Assembly (NCBI RefSeq): GCF_000971475.1
Contig: NZ_DF967528.1
Span: 1 to 64,000, forward strand
DNA length: 64,000 bases
Source: Sulfuricella sp. T08
GTDB taxonomy: Bacteria > Pseudomonadota > Gammaproteobacteria > Burkholderiales > Sulfuricellaceae
Reading direction: 5' to 3'
In this document: positions 9,267 through 16,956 of the stretch, piece by piece
How positions within the stretch are numbered: position 1 is the first letter of the stretch
Layout of the letters: each line of letters starts with the position of its first letter
Position numbers and translations under genes: made by a program
The notes under the pieces: model-generated
What the model was told of the DNA's origin: nothing
What the model saw: only the letters and a program-made list of their open reading frames with translations
Databases searched by the model: none

Positions 9267-9303
9267 AAATAGAAAAAGGGGGCATTGCCCCCTTTTTCTA
9301 TTT
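9267..9303. terminator. Bidirectional terminator between ahpC and the lipoprotein gene
   Basis: AAATAGAAAAAGGGGGC and GCCCCCTTTTTCTATTT form a 17-bp perfect stem with a 3-nt loop. A T-run follows in both orientations, so it serves the convergent genes on both sides. Confidence 0.95.
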
Positions 9304-9312
9304 GTACGCGCT

Positions 9313-10035
9313 TTAAATTGGAAGAAAAACTGCGGTAGCCACACTCTGGATGGCGCGTACGATGGTGCGATTGGTCTTTTCCGCGATGATTCTGGCCAGG
9401 GTGTCCTGTTGCGCGATCAGCTTGCCAAATTCACGCTCGAAGCTCATATTGCGGCTGGTTGCATCGTTTTCATTGCTGAGCAGGAACAACTCCCCCCGAT
9501 TGTCACGCGTGCCACTAAGCTTCCAGACTGCGATCTCGACATTACGTGCACTATTGTAGAGCTTCTGCGGATCGAGTTCATCGAGGACATAAAGCTCGGC
9601 CTTGTCATTGTACGAGGCCATGATCATGGTCGCCAGGCCCGCGATAAAAGCCAGCACCCTGTCCCCCTGATAGCTTTCCTGGAAGGCAAGGTAGAAACAC
9701 TCGGCTCCGCGCTTTCCGTTCAACTCAGGAAAGCGCCAGTCATGCCCGGCGTCAAATGCCCGCGCCATAGCACTTTCCATAGAGGGTTGCCCACCCTTCT
9801 TCCATTCGCGAGGGTTACGTCGATAGAGCTTTTCCATCAGCGTGCGCAGATGGCCGAAACTCTCCTGCTGGTGAATCTCGGCCACCGTATCGATATCAGT
9901 TTTTACAAAAGAGGAGATTTTCAGGTCGGATGAAGCCGGGGGACGCTTCTTGCCATCTGTCCGGAGCGGAGCAGAAGCGCAGGCAGAAAGAAAAACAACC
10001 AGGAAGGAAAGGAGCAAAGCGGTTTTTGCGTTCAT
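9313..10035 (-). CDS. Predicted lipoprotein of unknown function
   Basis: A 240-residue protein with a type II signal peptide: a hydrophobic stretch (TALLLSFLVVFL) and lipobox LSAC with the lipidated cysteine at 19, followed by ASAP. The +2 alanine favours outer-membrane sorting. The mature part has the segments AFDAGHDWRFPELNG and ECFYLAFQESYQGDRVLAFIAGL, with a possible short hydrophobic helix (AFIAGLATMIMA). I do not recognise a domain of known function. An open frame extends upstream to 10128, but the signal peptide decides the start at 10035. It is convergent with ahpC. Confidence 0.75.
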   Translation of the reverse strand: MNAKTALLLSFLVVFLSACASAPLRTDGKKRPPASSDLKISSFVKTDIDTVAEIHQQESFGHLRTLMEKLYRRNPREWKKGGQPSMESAMARAFDAGHDWRFPELNGKRGAECFYLAFQESYQGDRVLAFIAGLATMIMASYNDKAELYVLDELDPQKLYNSARNVEIAVWKLSGTRDNRGELFLLSNENDATSRNMSFEREFGKLIAQQDTLARIIAEKTNRTIVRAIQSVATAVFLPI

Positions 10036-10155
10036 CCCGTGGAAGCGCTGTTTAAGTGTATGCACAGTATAACTGTTTGCCACCCCCGCAGAAAGTTCGC
10101 TAACAGAGGGAGACGCTATACACCACAAACGAAAAACCGGATGCTGACCGGCGAA

Positions 10156-10578
10156 TCAAGCCGCCAATCCAACCATGCCTTTGCCCAGCGCCATCTCAAT
10201 GACTCGATCGAAATCACGATAAAATGGCTTATGCAGGAAAAAACAATGACAATTATTTATATCATTACAATCCTGGCACAGCCCGCACAGGGACTCACAC
10301 TTGAATACTTTTTTGATCGCTTCCGGGGCATGTGTAGCAAGAATCACCAGCCGGGTATTCGGTTTGACTGCCTTGATTTTGTCAACTAGCGAAAACCCGG
10401 TGACCAGCGGAGATAGCATATCGACAATTACCAGCGACCAATGATCAGGATCATTCTGATAGGCATGCAATGCCACTGAAGGCTCAGTGAAATACCTGGC
10501 ACTCACGCCATCCTGGTGCGAAAGTATCTCTAAATAAAGACATGTTGACACATCATCGCTAACAATCATGAAATTCAT
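10156..10578 (-). CDS. Single-domain response-regulator-like receiver with a cysteine cluster
   Basis: A 140-residue receiver domain with no output domain. Acidic residues D8/D9, the probable phospho-acceptor D53 (LVIVDML), T82 and K117 (LHKPF) are all in the right order. Between alpha4 and the conserved Lys the usual segment is replaced by a cysteine-rich insert: C94, C98, C101, C104, C110 and C112 (CESLCGLCQDC...CHC). This looks like a metal or redox centre wired into a receiver. The start at 10578 is set by GGGAGG eight bases upstream. There is no kinase next to it. A diverged gene function such as redox sensing is inferred only. Confidence 0.75.
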   Translation of the reverse strand: MNFMIVSDDVSTCLYLEILSHQDGVSARYFTEPSVALHAYQNDPDHWSLVIVDMLSPLVTGFSLVDKIKAVKPNTRLVILATHAPEAIKKVFKCESLCGLCQDCNDINNCHCFFLHKPFYRDFDRVIEMALGKGMVGLAA

Positions 10579-10819
10579 CTTATCGCCTCCCACATGCATC
10601 CCCATTAACTTTAACTAGTGATTCAAGTCTACCGCCGGATAAAATAAAAACCATCGGGAGAAGAATAATTGTGTAGCGGGCAACACACCAAATAGACGAT
10701 AGGTGGAAATACGATAAATTTCTAGGGGATTCCACTAATTATTAAGGATAGCCAAATAGATTCTGGCCGATTTTCCGTAATCAAGCCGATAACATCTGCA
10801 TGCCTCATGAAGCATGTCT

Positions 10820-10848
10820 GATGCCATTCCAGCGAAACCGATGGCATC
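10820..10848 (-). terminator. Stem-loop after the HPF-CSD gene
   Basis: GATGCCAT (10820-10827) pairs with ATGGCATC (10841-10848), directly after the stop codon on the minus strand. There is no strong T-run, so it is a weak terminator or a 3'-protecting hairpin. The remaining sequence to the receiver gene (10579-10819) shows nothing else that I recognise. Confidence 0.4.
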
Positions 10849-11397
10849 TTATTCCGGATAATGATGCTTGCCGACACTCACACGCTTCGCCTGCAATCCC
10901 TCGGCAGCGGGTTCCTCCAGGAACTGAACTTCACTGCCGATTTCAAGCTTGTCAAAGTCCGGATGGCTTACGTTATCCCGGCTGAAATAAAGCTCGTCAC
11001 CATCCGGCGTGTCGATAAAACCAAAGCCCTCTTCCGGAAATAGCCTGGCTATATGGCCATGACGCGGTGATTCATGAATTTTTGTATCGCCACGCTGGCG
11101 CCGCCCGTAATCCTCCAACTGACGCCTTGCCGCATCGAATGTGTCTCGCAACGCCACATAAAGGTCTTCATGGAGGTCGCGATTGACCACCAACTCCGCG
11201 CCAGGAACAGTGATGTCGAGTCGCACATTAAAAAGCTTGCCTTGGTGTTTATGTTTTCCCGCAAATTCGAGCGTAACTTTGCAGCCAACAATGCGGGAAT
11301 TGAATGATTCCAGTTTTTCCACCTTCTCCCTGATATGTGTTTCCACCGCCTCGGAATGGGGCATGTCGCGCATGACTATTTGGAGTGGGCGTTGCAT
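10849..11397 (-). CDS. HPF/RaiA (S30AE) ribosome-associated domain fused to a cold-shock domain
   Basis: This is a 182-residue two-domain protein. Residues 1-100 resemble the S30AE domain of hibernation-promoting factor (VTLEF..KHKHQGKLFNVRLDI). Residues 113-175 form a cold-shock domain with the RNP1-like GFGFI and RNP2-like LYFSR. The combination suggests a ribosome- and RNA-binding stress factor. The second in-frame ATG (11397) is preferred: GGGAGG lies seven bases away, whereas the first (11403) is too close. It follows the CBS-domain gene by 18 bases on the same strand, so the two probably form an operon. Confidence 0.88.
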   Translation of the reverse strand: MQRPLQIVMRDMPHSEAVETHIREKVEKLESFNSRIVGCKVTLEFAGKHKHQGKLFNVRLDITVPGAELVVNRDLHEDLYVALRDTFDAARRQLEDYGRRQRGDTKIHESPRHGHIARLFPEEGFGFIDTPDGDELYFSRDNVSHPDFDKLEIGSEVQFLEEPAAEGLQAKRVSVGKHHYPE

Positions 11398-11415
11398 GGT
11401 CATACCTCCCTAAAA

Positions 11416-11865
11416 TTAATGCCTGAGATGGGCTTCCTTGGACTGTTCACGCGGGCTAACCTTGGCCAGTTCAGTCATTTCCTCAGCCAGAAGATCCAGG
11501 ATATCATCCGCCGATACAATGCCCGCCAGCCCGCCTTCCCGGTCGACAACCGGGATACGTCGTATCCCCTTGTTGCGCATCAGCTCGATAGTCTCGAACA
11601 CACCCTCGTTTTCCTGAACGCTGACCAGTTGCGGGCTCATGATATCACCCACGGTGAAGTCATTAAAATCCAGGGCTTTTGCGATAATTTCAACGACAAT
11701 GTCTCGGTCGGTCACAATACCGACAGGCATCCGCCTACCGTCAACGACATCCACAACCACCAGGTCACCCACGTGGCTCTTGCGCATGAGCTGCGCAGCC
11801 GCTGGAATGGTGGTTTTTCTCGTGGCGAAAACGACCTCGCGGTTACAAAACTCTCCAATGGGCAT
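11416..11865 (-). CDS. Tandem CBS-domain protein
   Basis: A 149-residue protein consisting of two CBS motifs (about 1-65 and 70-130). Characteristic endings are VGIVTDRDIV and AGIVSADDIL. CBS pairs bind adenosine nucleotides and act as energy sensors. The start at MPIGEF (11865) is supported by GAGAGGA at normal spacing; an open frame continues to 11925 without a ribosome site. It is upstream of the HPF-CSD gene and likely co-transcribed. This pairs an energy-sensing protein with a ribosome-hibernation protein. The partner or target is unknown. Confidence 0.85.
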   Translation of the reverse strand: MPIGEFCNREVVFATRKTTIPAAAQLMRKSHVGDLVVVDVVDGRRMPVGIVTDRDIVVEIIAKALDFNDFTVGDIMSPQLVSVQENEGVFETIELMRNKGIRRIPVVDREGGLAGIVSADDILDLLAEEMTELAKVSPREQSKEAHLRH

Positions 11866-11973
11866 GGCGCTTCCTCTCAAATAATTACAGGTCTGGGGAT
11901 GAAAATCTTGGCAAATGGGTAACACTTGTTTTCAATATAGAACATTTTGCGAGAACGATACGCAAACTGCCTT

Positions 11974-12918
11974 TTATGCCTTATCCAACCAGACTTCCAA
12001 GCCCTGAGAATTGAGTTCGATATCATTCTCCAGCAACATGCGGTTTTCATCCGGGGAAAGCCGGCAACCATGCGCATCGAGGCATTCCAGCAGATAATTC
12101 TCCAATCCTTCTACCAACCGCTGATGGCGCATCGCCCCGGCATCACGCACCCCCTCAGCGATGTTCACGAAATCGTCAAGCCTGCGATGAAGATCATCCG
12201 CCAGACGAGATAACTGTGTCACGCGGCCATAGTGGGTCAGGTAAGCGGCGCGGGGATGGTGGGACATGATCAGGTCTATGGAATCATGCGCCGCCTCCTG
12301 CTCGAACTGCACGGGCGTAGTCGTAGGAAAAATGAACTCGCGCCCGTCGACATCAAACTCACGGTATGAAATCCCGAAGGTATCTCCGGTAAAGACACCC
12401 CCACTACGCTCATCAAAAATGCAGAAATGATGGCGTGCGTGACCCGGCGTATCAAGGAACAACAGCCTCCGGCCGTTCAGTTCCAGAGTGAATTCATGTG
12501 GAGCCTCGATCACGCGCTCGGTGGGAACCGGCACGATTTCCCCATAGGACTGCCTGAACGGCTCCTCGCCATAAACCGCGACCGAGCCCGCCACCAGCCT
12601 TGAAGGATCGATCATGTGGCGCGCTCCGCGCGGATGCACGACCAGCATCGCCTCGGGAAACAATCGCATCATCTCGCCTGCACCACCCGCGTGATCGAGA
12701 TGGACATGGGTCACAATCACATAGGCCACATCTTCCGGGCGCAGGTTTTTCCGCCGCATCACCTCCAGCACACCGGGCACCGAGAAATTCGTCCCGGTAT
12801 CGATAAAAGCCGCCTTGTTGCCTTCGACCAGCAAGTGGATCGCGGCCAGGCCGGGCCGGATGTGATGGGCGTCTATCGCGGCAATCCCGTCATCGTAATC
12901 CTGATAGCGATCAGTCAT
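11974..12918 (-). CDS. MBL-fold metallo-hydrolase
   Basis: A 314-residue metallo-beta-lactamase-fold protein. The metal-binding motif THVHLDHAGG is clear, with further ligands in DTPGHARHH and GVFTGDTFG. The C-terminal about 90 residues are helical. The start was moved to the second ATG (12918), which sits eight bases after GGAAGG; the first (12924) is only two bases away. This group includes glyoxalase II-like and persulfide dioxygenase-like enzymes, but sequence alone does not separate them here. It is divergent from fumarase and has a short gap to the CBS gene upstream of the stress pair. Confidence 0.82.
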   Translation of the reverse strand: MTDRYQDYDDGIAAIDAHHIRPGLAAIHLLVEGNKAAFIDTGTNFSVPGVLEVMRRKNLRPEDVAYVIVTHVHLDHAGGAGEMMRLFPEAMLVVHPRGARHMIDPSRLVAGSVAVYGEEPFRQSYGEIVPVPTERVIEAPHEFTLELNGRRLLFLDTPGHARHHFCIFDERSGGVFTGDTFGISYREFDVDGREFIFPTTTPVQFEQEAAHDSIDLIMSHHPRAAYLTHYGRVTQLSRLADDLHRRLDDFVNIAEGVRDAGAMRHQRLVEGLENYLLECLDAHGCRLSPDENRMLLENDIELNSQGLEVWLDKA

Positions 12919-12984
12919 GGCCATTGCCTTCCGAAAAAATATCCAATTAACGGTACAATTCTATATCTGGAGAGTAAAAATACC

Positions 12985-14511
12985 ATGACTACCATCCGTC
13001 AAGAAGACTTAATCGCCAGCGTCGCTGACGCACTGCAATACATTTCCTACTACCACCCCATCGACTACATCAAGGCGCTGGGAGAAGCCTACGAACGGGA
13101 GGCTTCTCCTGCTGCCAGGGACGCCATCGCCCAGATCCTCACCAACTCGCGCATGAGCGCGCAAGGCCACCGACCGATCTGCCAGGATACCGGCATCGTG
13201 GTGGCCTTCGTCAAGGTCGGCATGGACGTGCGCTGGGAATCGCAGATGAGCGTCACCGACATGGTCAACGAAGGCGTACGCCGCGCCTACCTGAACCCGG
13301 ACAACGTGTTGCGCGCCTCGGTAGTGGCCGACCCTGCCGGTACGCGCAAGAACACCCGCGACAACACCCCGGCAGTGATCCACTATGAGATCGTTCCCGG
13401 CGACAAAGTAGAAATCATCCTCGCGGCCAAGGGCGGCGGCTCGGAAAACAAAGCCAAATTCGTCATCCTCAACCCGTCGGACAGCCTCGTCGACTGGGTG
13501 CTGAAGACTGTCCCCACCATGGGCGCGGGCTGGTGCCCGCCGGGAATCCTGGGCATCGGCCTCGGCGGCACCGCGGAAAAAGCCATGCTGCTCGCCAAGG
13601 AAGCCCTGATGGAGCCGGTCGACATCCACGAACTGCAAGCGCGCGGGCCGCAAAACCGGGTGGAGGAACTGCGCCTGGAACTGTTTGAAAAAGTGAATGC
13701 GCTGGGCATCGGTGCGCAGGGACTGGGCGGCCTCACCACCGTGGTGGACATCAAGATCAAAGACTACCCGACCCACGCCGCCGGCCTGCCGGTCGGAATG
13801 ATCCCCAACTGCGCCGCCACCCGCCACATCCACTTCACCCTCGACGGCAGCGGCCCGGCCGTGCTGACCCCGCCCAATCTCGACGAATGGCCAAAAGTCG
13901 ACTGGCAGCCCGCCCCCGATTCACGCCGCGTCAATCTCGACGCCGTCACGCGCGAAGAGATCGCCACCTGGAAACCGGGCGAAGCCCTGCTCCTGTCTGG
14001 CAAGCTGCTCACCGGCCGCGACGCCGCCCACAAGCGCATCGCCGACCTGTTTGCCAAAGGGGAAAAACTTCCGGAGGGCGTGGATTTCAGCAACCACTTC
14101 ATCTACTACGTCGGACCCGTCGACCCGGTGCGCGACGAAGTGGTCGGCCCCGCCGGCCCCACCACGGCGACACGCATGGACAAGTTCACCGACATGATGC
14201 TGGATAAAACCGGCCTGATCGGCATGATAGGCAAAGCCGAGCGCGGCCCGGCAGCGATCGAAAGCATCAGGAAGCACAAGGCGGTTTACCTGATGGCGGT
14301 GGGCGGCGCGGCCTACCTCGTGGCCAAGGCAATCAAGGCTTCCAGGGTGCTGGCCTTCGCCGACCTGGGTATGGAAGCGATCTACGAATTCGAGGTCAAG
14401 GACATGCCGGTCATCGTGGCGGTGGACGCCAACGGCACGTCGGTGCATAAAACCGGACCGGCGGAGTGGCGCATAAAGATCGGCAAAATCCCAGTAGCCA
14501 AACATAATTAA
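12985..14511 (+). CDS. fumA: Fumarate hydratase, class I (iron-sulfur)
   Basis: This enzyme converts fumarate to L-malate in the TCA cycle using an oxygen-sensitive [4Fe-4S] cluster. The 508-residue single chain carries both alpha and beta parts of the family. Cluster cysteines are likely those in RPICQDTG, GAGWCPPG and IPNCAATRH. The beta part includes VGPAGPTTATRMD. The start at ATG 12985 is preceded by GGAGAG; a long open frame further upstream is antisense to the MBL gene and is not real. The stop codon overlaps the start of a repeat element. The gene is presumably monocistronic. Confidence 0.92.
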   Translation: MTTIRQEDLIASVADALQYISYYHPIDYIKALGEAYEREASPAARDAIAQILTNSRMSAQGHRPICQDTGIVVAFVKVGMDVRWESQMSVTDMVNEGVRRAYLNPDNVLRASVVADPAGTRKNTRDNTPAVIHYEIVPGDKVEIILAAKGGGSENKAKFVILNPSDSLVDWVLKTVPTMGAGWCPPGILGIGLGGTAEKAMLLAKEALMEPVDIHELQARGPQNRVEELRLELFEKVNALGIGAQGLGGLTTVVDIKIKDYPTHAAGLPVGMIPNCAATRHIHFTLDGSGPAVLTPPNLDEWPKVDWQPAPDSRRVNLDAVTREEIATWKPGEALLLSGKLLTGRDAAHKRIADLFAKGEKLPEGVDFSNHFIYYVGPVDPVRDEVVGPAGPTTATRMDKFTDMMLDKTGLIGMIGKAERGPAAIESIRKHKAVYLMAVGGAAYLVAKAIKASRVLAFADLGMEAIYEFEVKDMPVIVAVDANGTSVHKTGPAEWRIKIGKIPVAKHN

Positions 14512-14598
14512 CCGCTAAGGACGCAAAGGTGCGCGAAAGAAGGATATAGAATGTTTTTCCTTTGCGTTACCTTGCGTCCCTTGCGTCCCTTGCGGTAA
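14508..14598. repeat. Imperfect inverted-repeat element (CGCTAAGGACGCAAAGG type)
   Basis: ACCGCTAAGGACGCAAAGG at 14511-14529 is mirrored by CCTTGCGTCCCTTGCGGT at 14579-14596. A direct repeat of CTTGCGTCCC lies within the right arm. It fills the fumA to hydrolase gap completely and overlaps the fumA stop codon. It looks like a dispersed non-coding repeat. Copy number elsewhere cannot be seen here. Confidence 0.6.
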
Positions 14599-14602
14599 AA
14601 AA

Positions 14603-15481
14603 ATGCTTGAACCCGCCATCAAAAACACTCTCACCCTGCCGATGCAGGAGGTCTATTACCGCCTCTATCGCTACGACAGCGCACCCCCGCGCCGGCTTCT
14701 GCTGCTCCATGGCGGTGGCGTGGCGGGCAAGATCACTTGGGGCGGAATTCTCCCCCATTTAAAACACTGGAACGAAATCCTGGTCCCCGACCTGCGCGGC
14801 ACCGGCAAGACCCGCTACCCCGACCACAAGGAACACGGTTTCGAAGCCGAGGAAGTATTGGCCGACCTAGCTGCCCTGCTCGATCACCTGGCCTGGAGCA
14901 AATTCGACCTGGGCGGCTACTCTTACGGCGGAATGATCGCCATGCTGCTCAAAGCCGCCCGCCCGGCAGCGGTGGAAAAAACCTACCTGCTCGAACCCGC
15001 CCTGCTCGGCAAGATGAGCGACGAAGAATCCATCCGCTCGCGCGATTTGATCCTGCACGCCGCCAAGCGGCTGCGCGAGCTGGAAAACGTGGGGGAAGGA
15101 CTGGAACTATTCCTCGACGCCGTCGCCCCTAACCGCAGCCGCGGCTCGAAGAACGAGGAAATCATCCGCGAGAGACTGTCTCACCGCCCGGCAGGCCTGG
15201 CCTGCGCCATCGAGTGCGTCTCCCACGCTGCCAAACGTCTCGACCGTGCCGCCCTGATTGCCGCCCAGGCCAACGTCAGCAGCTTCATCGGCGGCCGCTC
15301 CCACCCTGCGGTTTACCAACTGTGCCAGAAGATAGCGGAGGGCAGGAACGACTGGGCCTGCCACCTGATCCAGGGCGCCGACCACGCCTTGCCGTTCCAG
15401 AAGCCGGAGGTCATTGCCGAATTGATGAACAAGGATATAGAAATATGTAGCCTGGATGCAGCGCAGCGGAATCCGGGTTAA
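14603..15481 (+). CDS. Alpha/beta hydrolase, C-terminus ending in a REP sequence
   Basis: A 292-residue alpha/beta-hydrolase-fold protein. The oxyanion region is LLLHGGG, the nucleophile elbow is GGYSYGG (Ser in GYSYGG), and the likely catalytic His lies in GADHALPF near the C-terminus. The substrate is unknown. The last 11 residues (CSLDAAQRNPG) are encoded by a REP element, so the original tail has been replaced or extended by the insertion. There is no good ribosome site before ATG 14603; the upstream sequence is a repeat. Confidence 0.82.
   Translation: MLEPAIKNTLTLPMQEVYYRLYRYDSAPPRRLLLLHGGGVAGKITWGGILPHLKHWNEILVPDLRGTGKTRYPDHKEHGFEAEEVLADLAALLDHLAWSKFDLGGYSYGGMIAMLLKAARPAAVEKTYLLEPALLGKMSDEESIRSRDLILHAAKRLRELENVGEGLELFLDAVAPNRSRGSKNEEIIRERLSHRPAGLACAIECVSHAAKRLDRAALIAAQANVSSFIGGRSHPAVYQLCQKIAEGRNDWACHLIQGADHALPFQKPEVIAELMNKDIEICSLDAAQRNPG
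15447..15477 (+). repeat. REP element, left flank of the RAYT gene
   Basis: GTAGCCTGGATGCAGCGCAG followed by CGGAATCCGGG. It matches the elements at 18651 and 24877 and is inverted relative to the copy at 16032. It overlaps the end of the alpha/beta hydrolase gene and lies 13 bases before the transposase start. Confidence 0.9.
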
Positions 15482-15490
15482 CATCCCACC

Positions 15491-16018
15491 ATGGTTCTCT
15501 ACCGCCGCAACCGCCTGCCGGGCGGAACCTTCTTTTTCACAGCAACCCTGCGTGACCGATCATCCCGTGTTCTGGTGGAACATATCGCCCCATTACGCGA
15601 AGCATTCCGCGCCGTTCGCCGCCTGCGCCCGTTCCATATTGACGCAATCGTAGTGCTTCCCGACCACCTTCACACCATTTGGACGCTGCCGCCAGGCGAC
15701 GACGATTTCCCCGGTCGGTGGCGCGCAATCAAGAGCGCATTCACCCGTTCGGTCGTAAAATCCGGCCTGACCGTCGCGCGCAACCGAAAAGGTGAATACG
15801 CGCTATGGCAACGACGTTATTGGGAACACACCGTCACTGATGACTTGGATTTTCAGCACCACGTGGATTACATCCATTTCAACCCGGTCAAACACGGCTT
15901 GGTGAAGCGTGTGGCGGATTGGCAGCATTCCTCTTTCCACCGTTACGTTCAACAGGGAATTCTTGTGCCTGAATGGGCGGGAACACCGGGAGAAGGTGGG
16001 GGAAATTTTGGGGAATAG
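15491..16018 (+). CDS. REP-associated tyrosine transposase (RAYT, IS200/IS605-like)
   Basis: A 175-residue Y1-HUH transposase. The HUH motif is D58-H59-L60-H61 (LPDHLHTIW), and the catalytic tyrosine is probably Y127 in the typical block DYIHFNPVKHG. RAYTs cleave and mobilise REP hairpins as single-stranded DNA and are usually domesticated single-copy genes. Here the gene sits exactly between two inverted REPs (15447-15477 and 16032-16063), the classical arrangement. The reading frame is intact and the length normal, so it may be active. Confidence 0.92.
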   Translation: MVLYRRNRLPGGTFFFTATLRDRSSRVLVEHIAPLREAFRAVRRLRPFHIDAIVVLPDHLHTIWTLPPGDDDFPGRWRAIKSAFTRSVVKSGLTVARNRKGEYALWQRRYWEHTVTDDLDFQHHVDYIHFNPVKHGLVKRVADWQHSSFHRYVQQGILVPEWAGTPGEGGGNFGE

Positions 16019-16031
16019 TCAGTTTTGGTAT

Positions 16032-16063
16032 CCCCGGATTCCGCTACGCTGCATCCGGGCTAC
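16032..16063 (-). repeat. REP element, right flank of the RAYT gene
   Basis: CCCCGGATTCCGCTACGCTG followed by CATCCGGGCTAC, the inverted copy of the left REP. The ATG of the J-domain remnant begins one base after it, so the insertion probably took the upstream part of that gene. Confidence 0.9.
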
Positions 16064-16219
16064 ATGCTGAGGCTCGCCGACCCGGTGGATGATCCGGAAA
16101 TCAAACGCCGCTACCGGGAACTGGCGATGGAACACCACCCCGACCGGGGCGGCGAAATGGAAAAACTTCAGGCCATCAACGCTGCCAAGGGGCTTCTGGA
16201 ACCGCTTCGGGGGCGGTAA
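16064..16219 (+). pseudogene. J-domain (DnaJ-like) fragment, 5' end probably lost to the REP/RAYT insertion
   Basis: The 51 residues from ATG 16064 hold helix II of a J-domain (IKRRYRELAMEHHPD), the HPD motif, the RGG that often follows, and helix III (EKLQAINAAKGLL). Helix I, normally of the type YxxLG, is nearly absent. The frame runs backwards into REP sequence (GYMLRLAD). No ribosome site is present. It may be a truncated remnant, or a small J-protein that uses this start. The first is more likely. Confidence 0.5.
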
Positions 16220-16312
16220 TGCCATGCCCTGGCCTGAAGGGCGGATACAGGCTGTGGCCCTTGAGTTCGCCGGCCTGCACGGTTTTTCGTGAAGTTGTCG
16301 TCCAGTGACGAA

Positions 16313-16954
16313 TTAGTGCTCAATCTCAAGCACATCAGACAGGTCTTGCTTGTATGCAGGATAACCAAGTTCTTTAGTGTTATCAGTCCAACCAAGGGCC
16401 GCAAGAACTGAATAGGAATGAAAGTGTTTGTCGCCATAGAGGTTAAATGAAAGGCCGTTCCCAGGGGCAGGCCACAGATTGTGTAGGTGGTTGAAGACAA
16501 CTTCGTTCAAGACGCTCAACCTTTTCTCGCCGAAATGGTTGTACTGATTCCGACCGGCGTACACGATCATGCCCATAGGCAGGTGACCTATGTCTCTACC
16601 AACGCAGAACTCTTCGGGTAGTAAAAAGGCCCGTTTTGAGCGAGCCTTGGGGTTTTCTTGTATTAGTCGATTGATCTCGGATTCGAAGTAAAGGGCGTTA
16701 TCGGACTTACCCTTGCGAACTGCATAGCGCTCTATGGCAACGTATGCGATCTGAAGGATTGAACCTGCGATTACTTCACGCGCTACGTCAGTGCTAGAGA
16801 AATTTTCCTTGTGTTTGTCGAGCTCTTCGCGCGTCCTTGATTTGGTTAATTCGACAAACGCTTGCATCTTGTGCCAACCATAACTGTTAAGTAACCTGAA
16901 GAGCCCCTCCGTCGCGGGAGCGGTGCTAGTCATGTATGAGTGCGCGCCTTCCAT
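16313..16954 (-). CDS. Unknown protein with a HEPN-like RX4H motif
   Basis: A 213-residue, mostly helical protein of unknown function. Codon use and base composition are AT-richer than the flanking genes, suggesting transfer. R135-N-Q-Y-N-H140 fits the RX4-6H signature, including the polar residue after Arg, found in HEPN ribonucleases of toxin-antitoxin and abortive-infection systems. The surrounding sequence (GRNQYNHFGEKRLSVLN) has the expected helix context. It begins two bases after the stop of the GIY-YIG gene on the same strand, so they are probably one transcript. A HEPN assignment needs structural support. The start at 16954 is uncertain (alternative 16933). Confidence 0.55.
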   Translation of the reverse strand: MEGAHSYMTSTAPATEGLFRLLNSYGWHKMQAFVELTKSRTREELDKHKENFSSTDVAREVIAGSILQIAYVAIERYAVRKGKSDNALYFESEINRLIQENPKARSKRAFLLPEEFCVGRDIGHLPMGMIVYAGRNQYNHFGEKRLSVLNEVVFNHLHNLWPAPGNGLSFNLYGDKHFHSYSVLAALGWTDNTKELGYPAYKQDLSDVLEIEH

Positions 16955-16956
16955 TT

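Noticed and set aside
12616-12984. N-terminal extension of fumarase
   Set aside because: The open frame runs antisense to the MBL-fold gene. The family start and ribosome site are at 12985.
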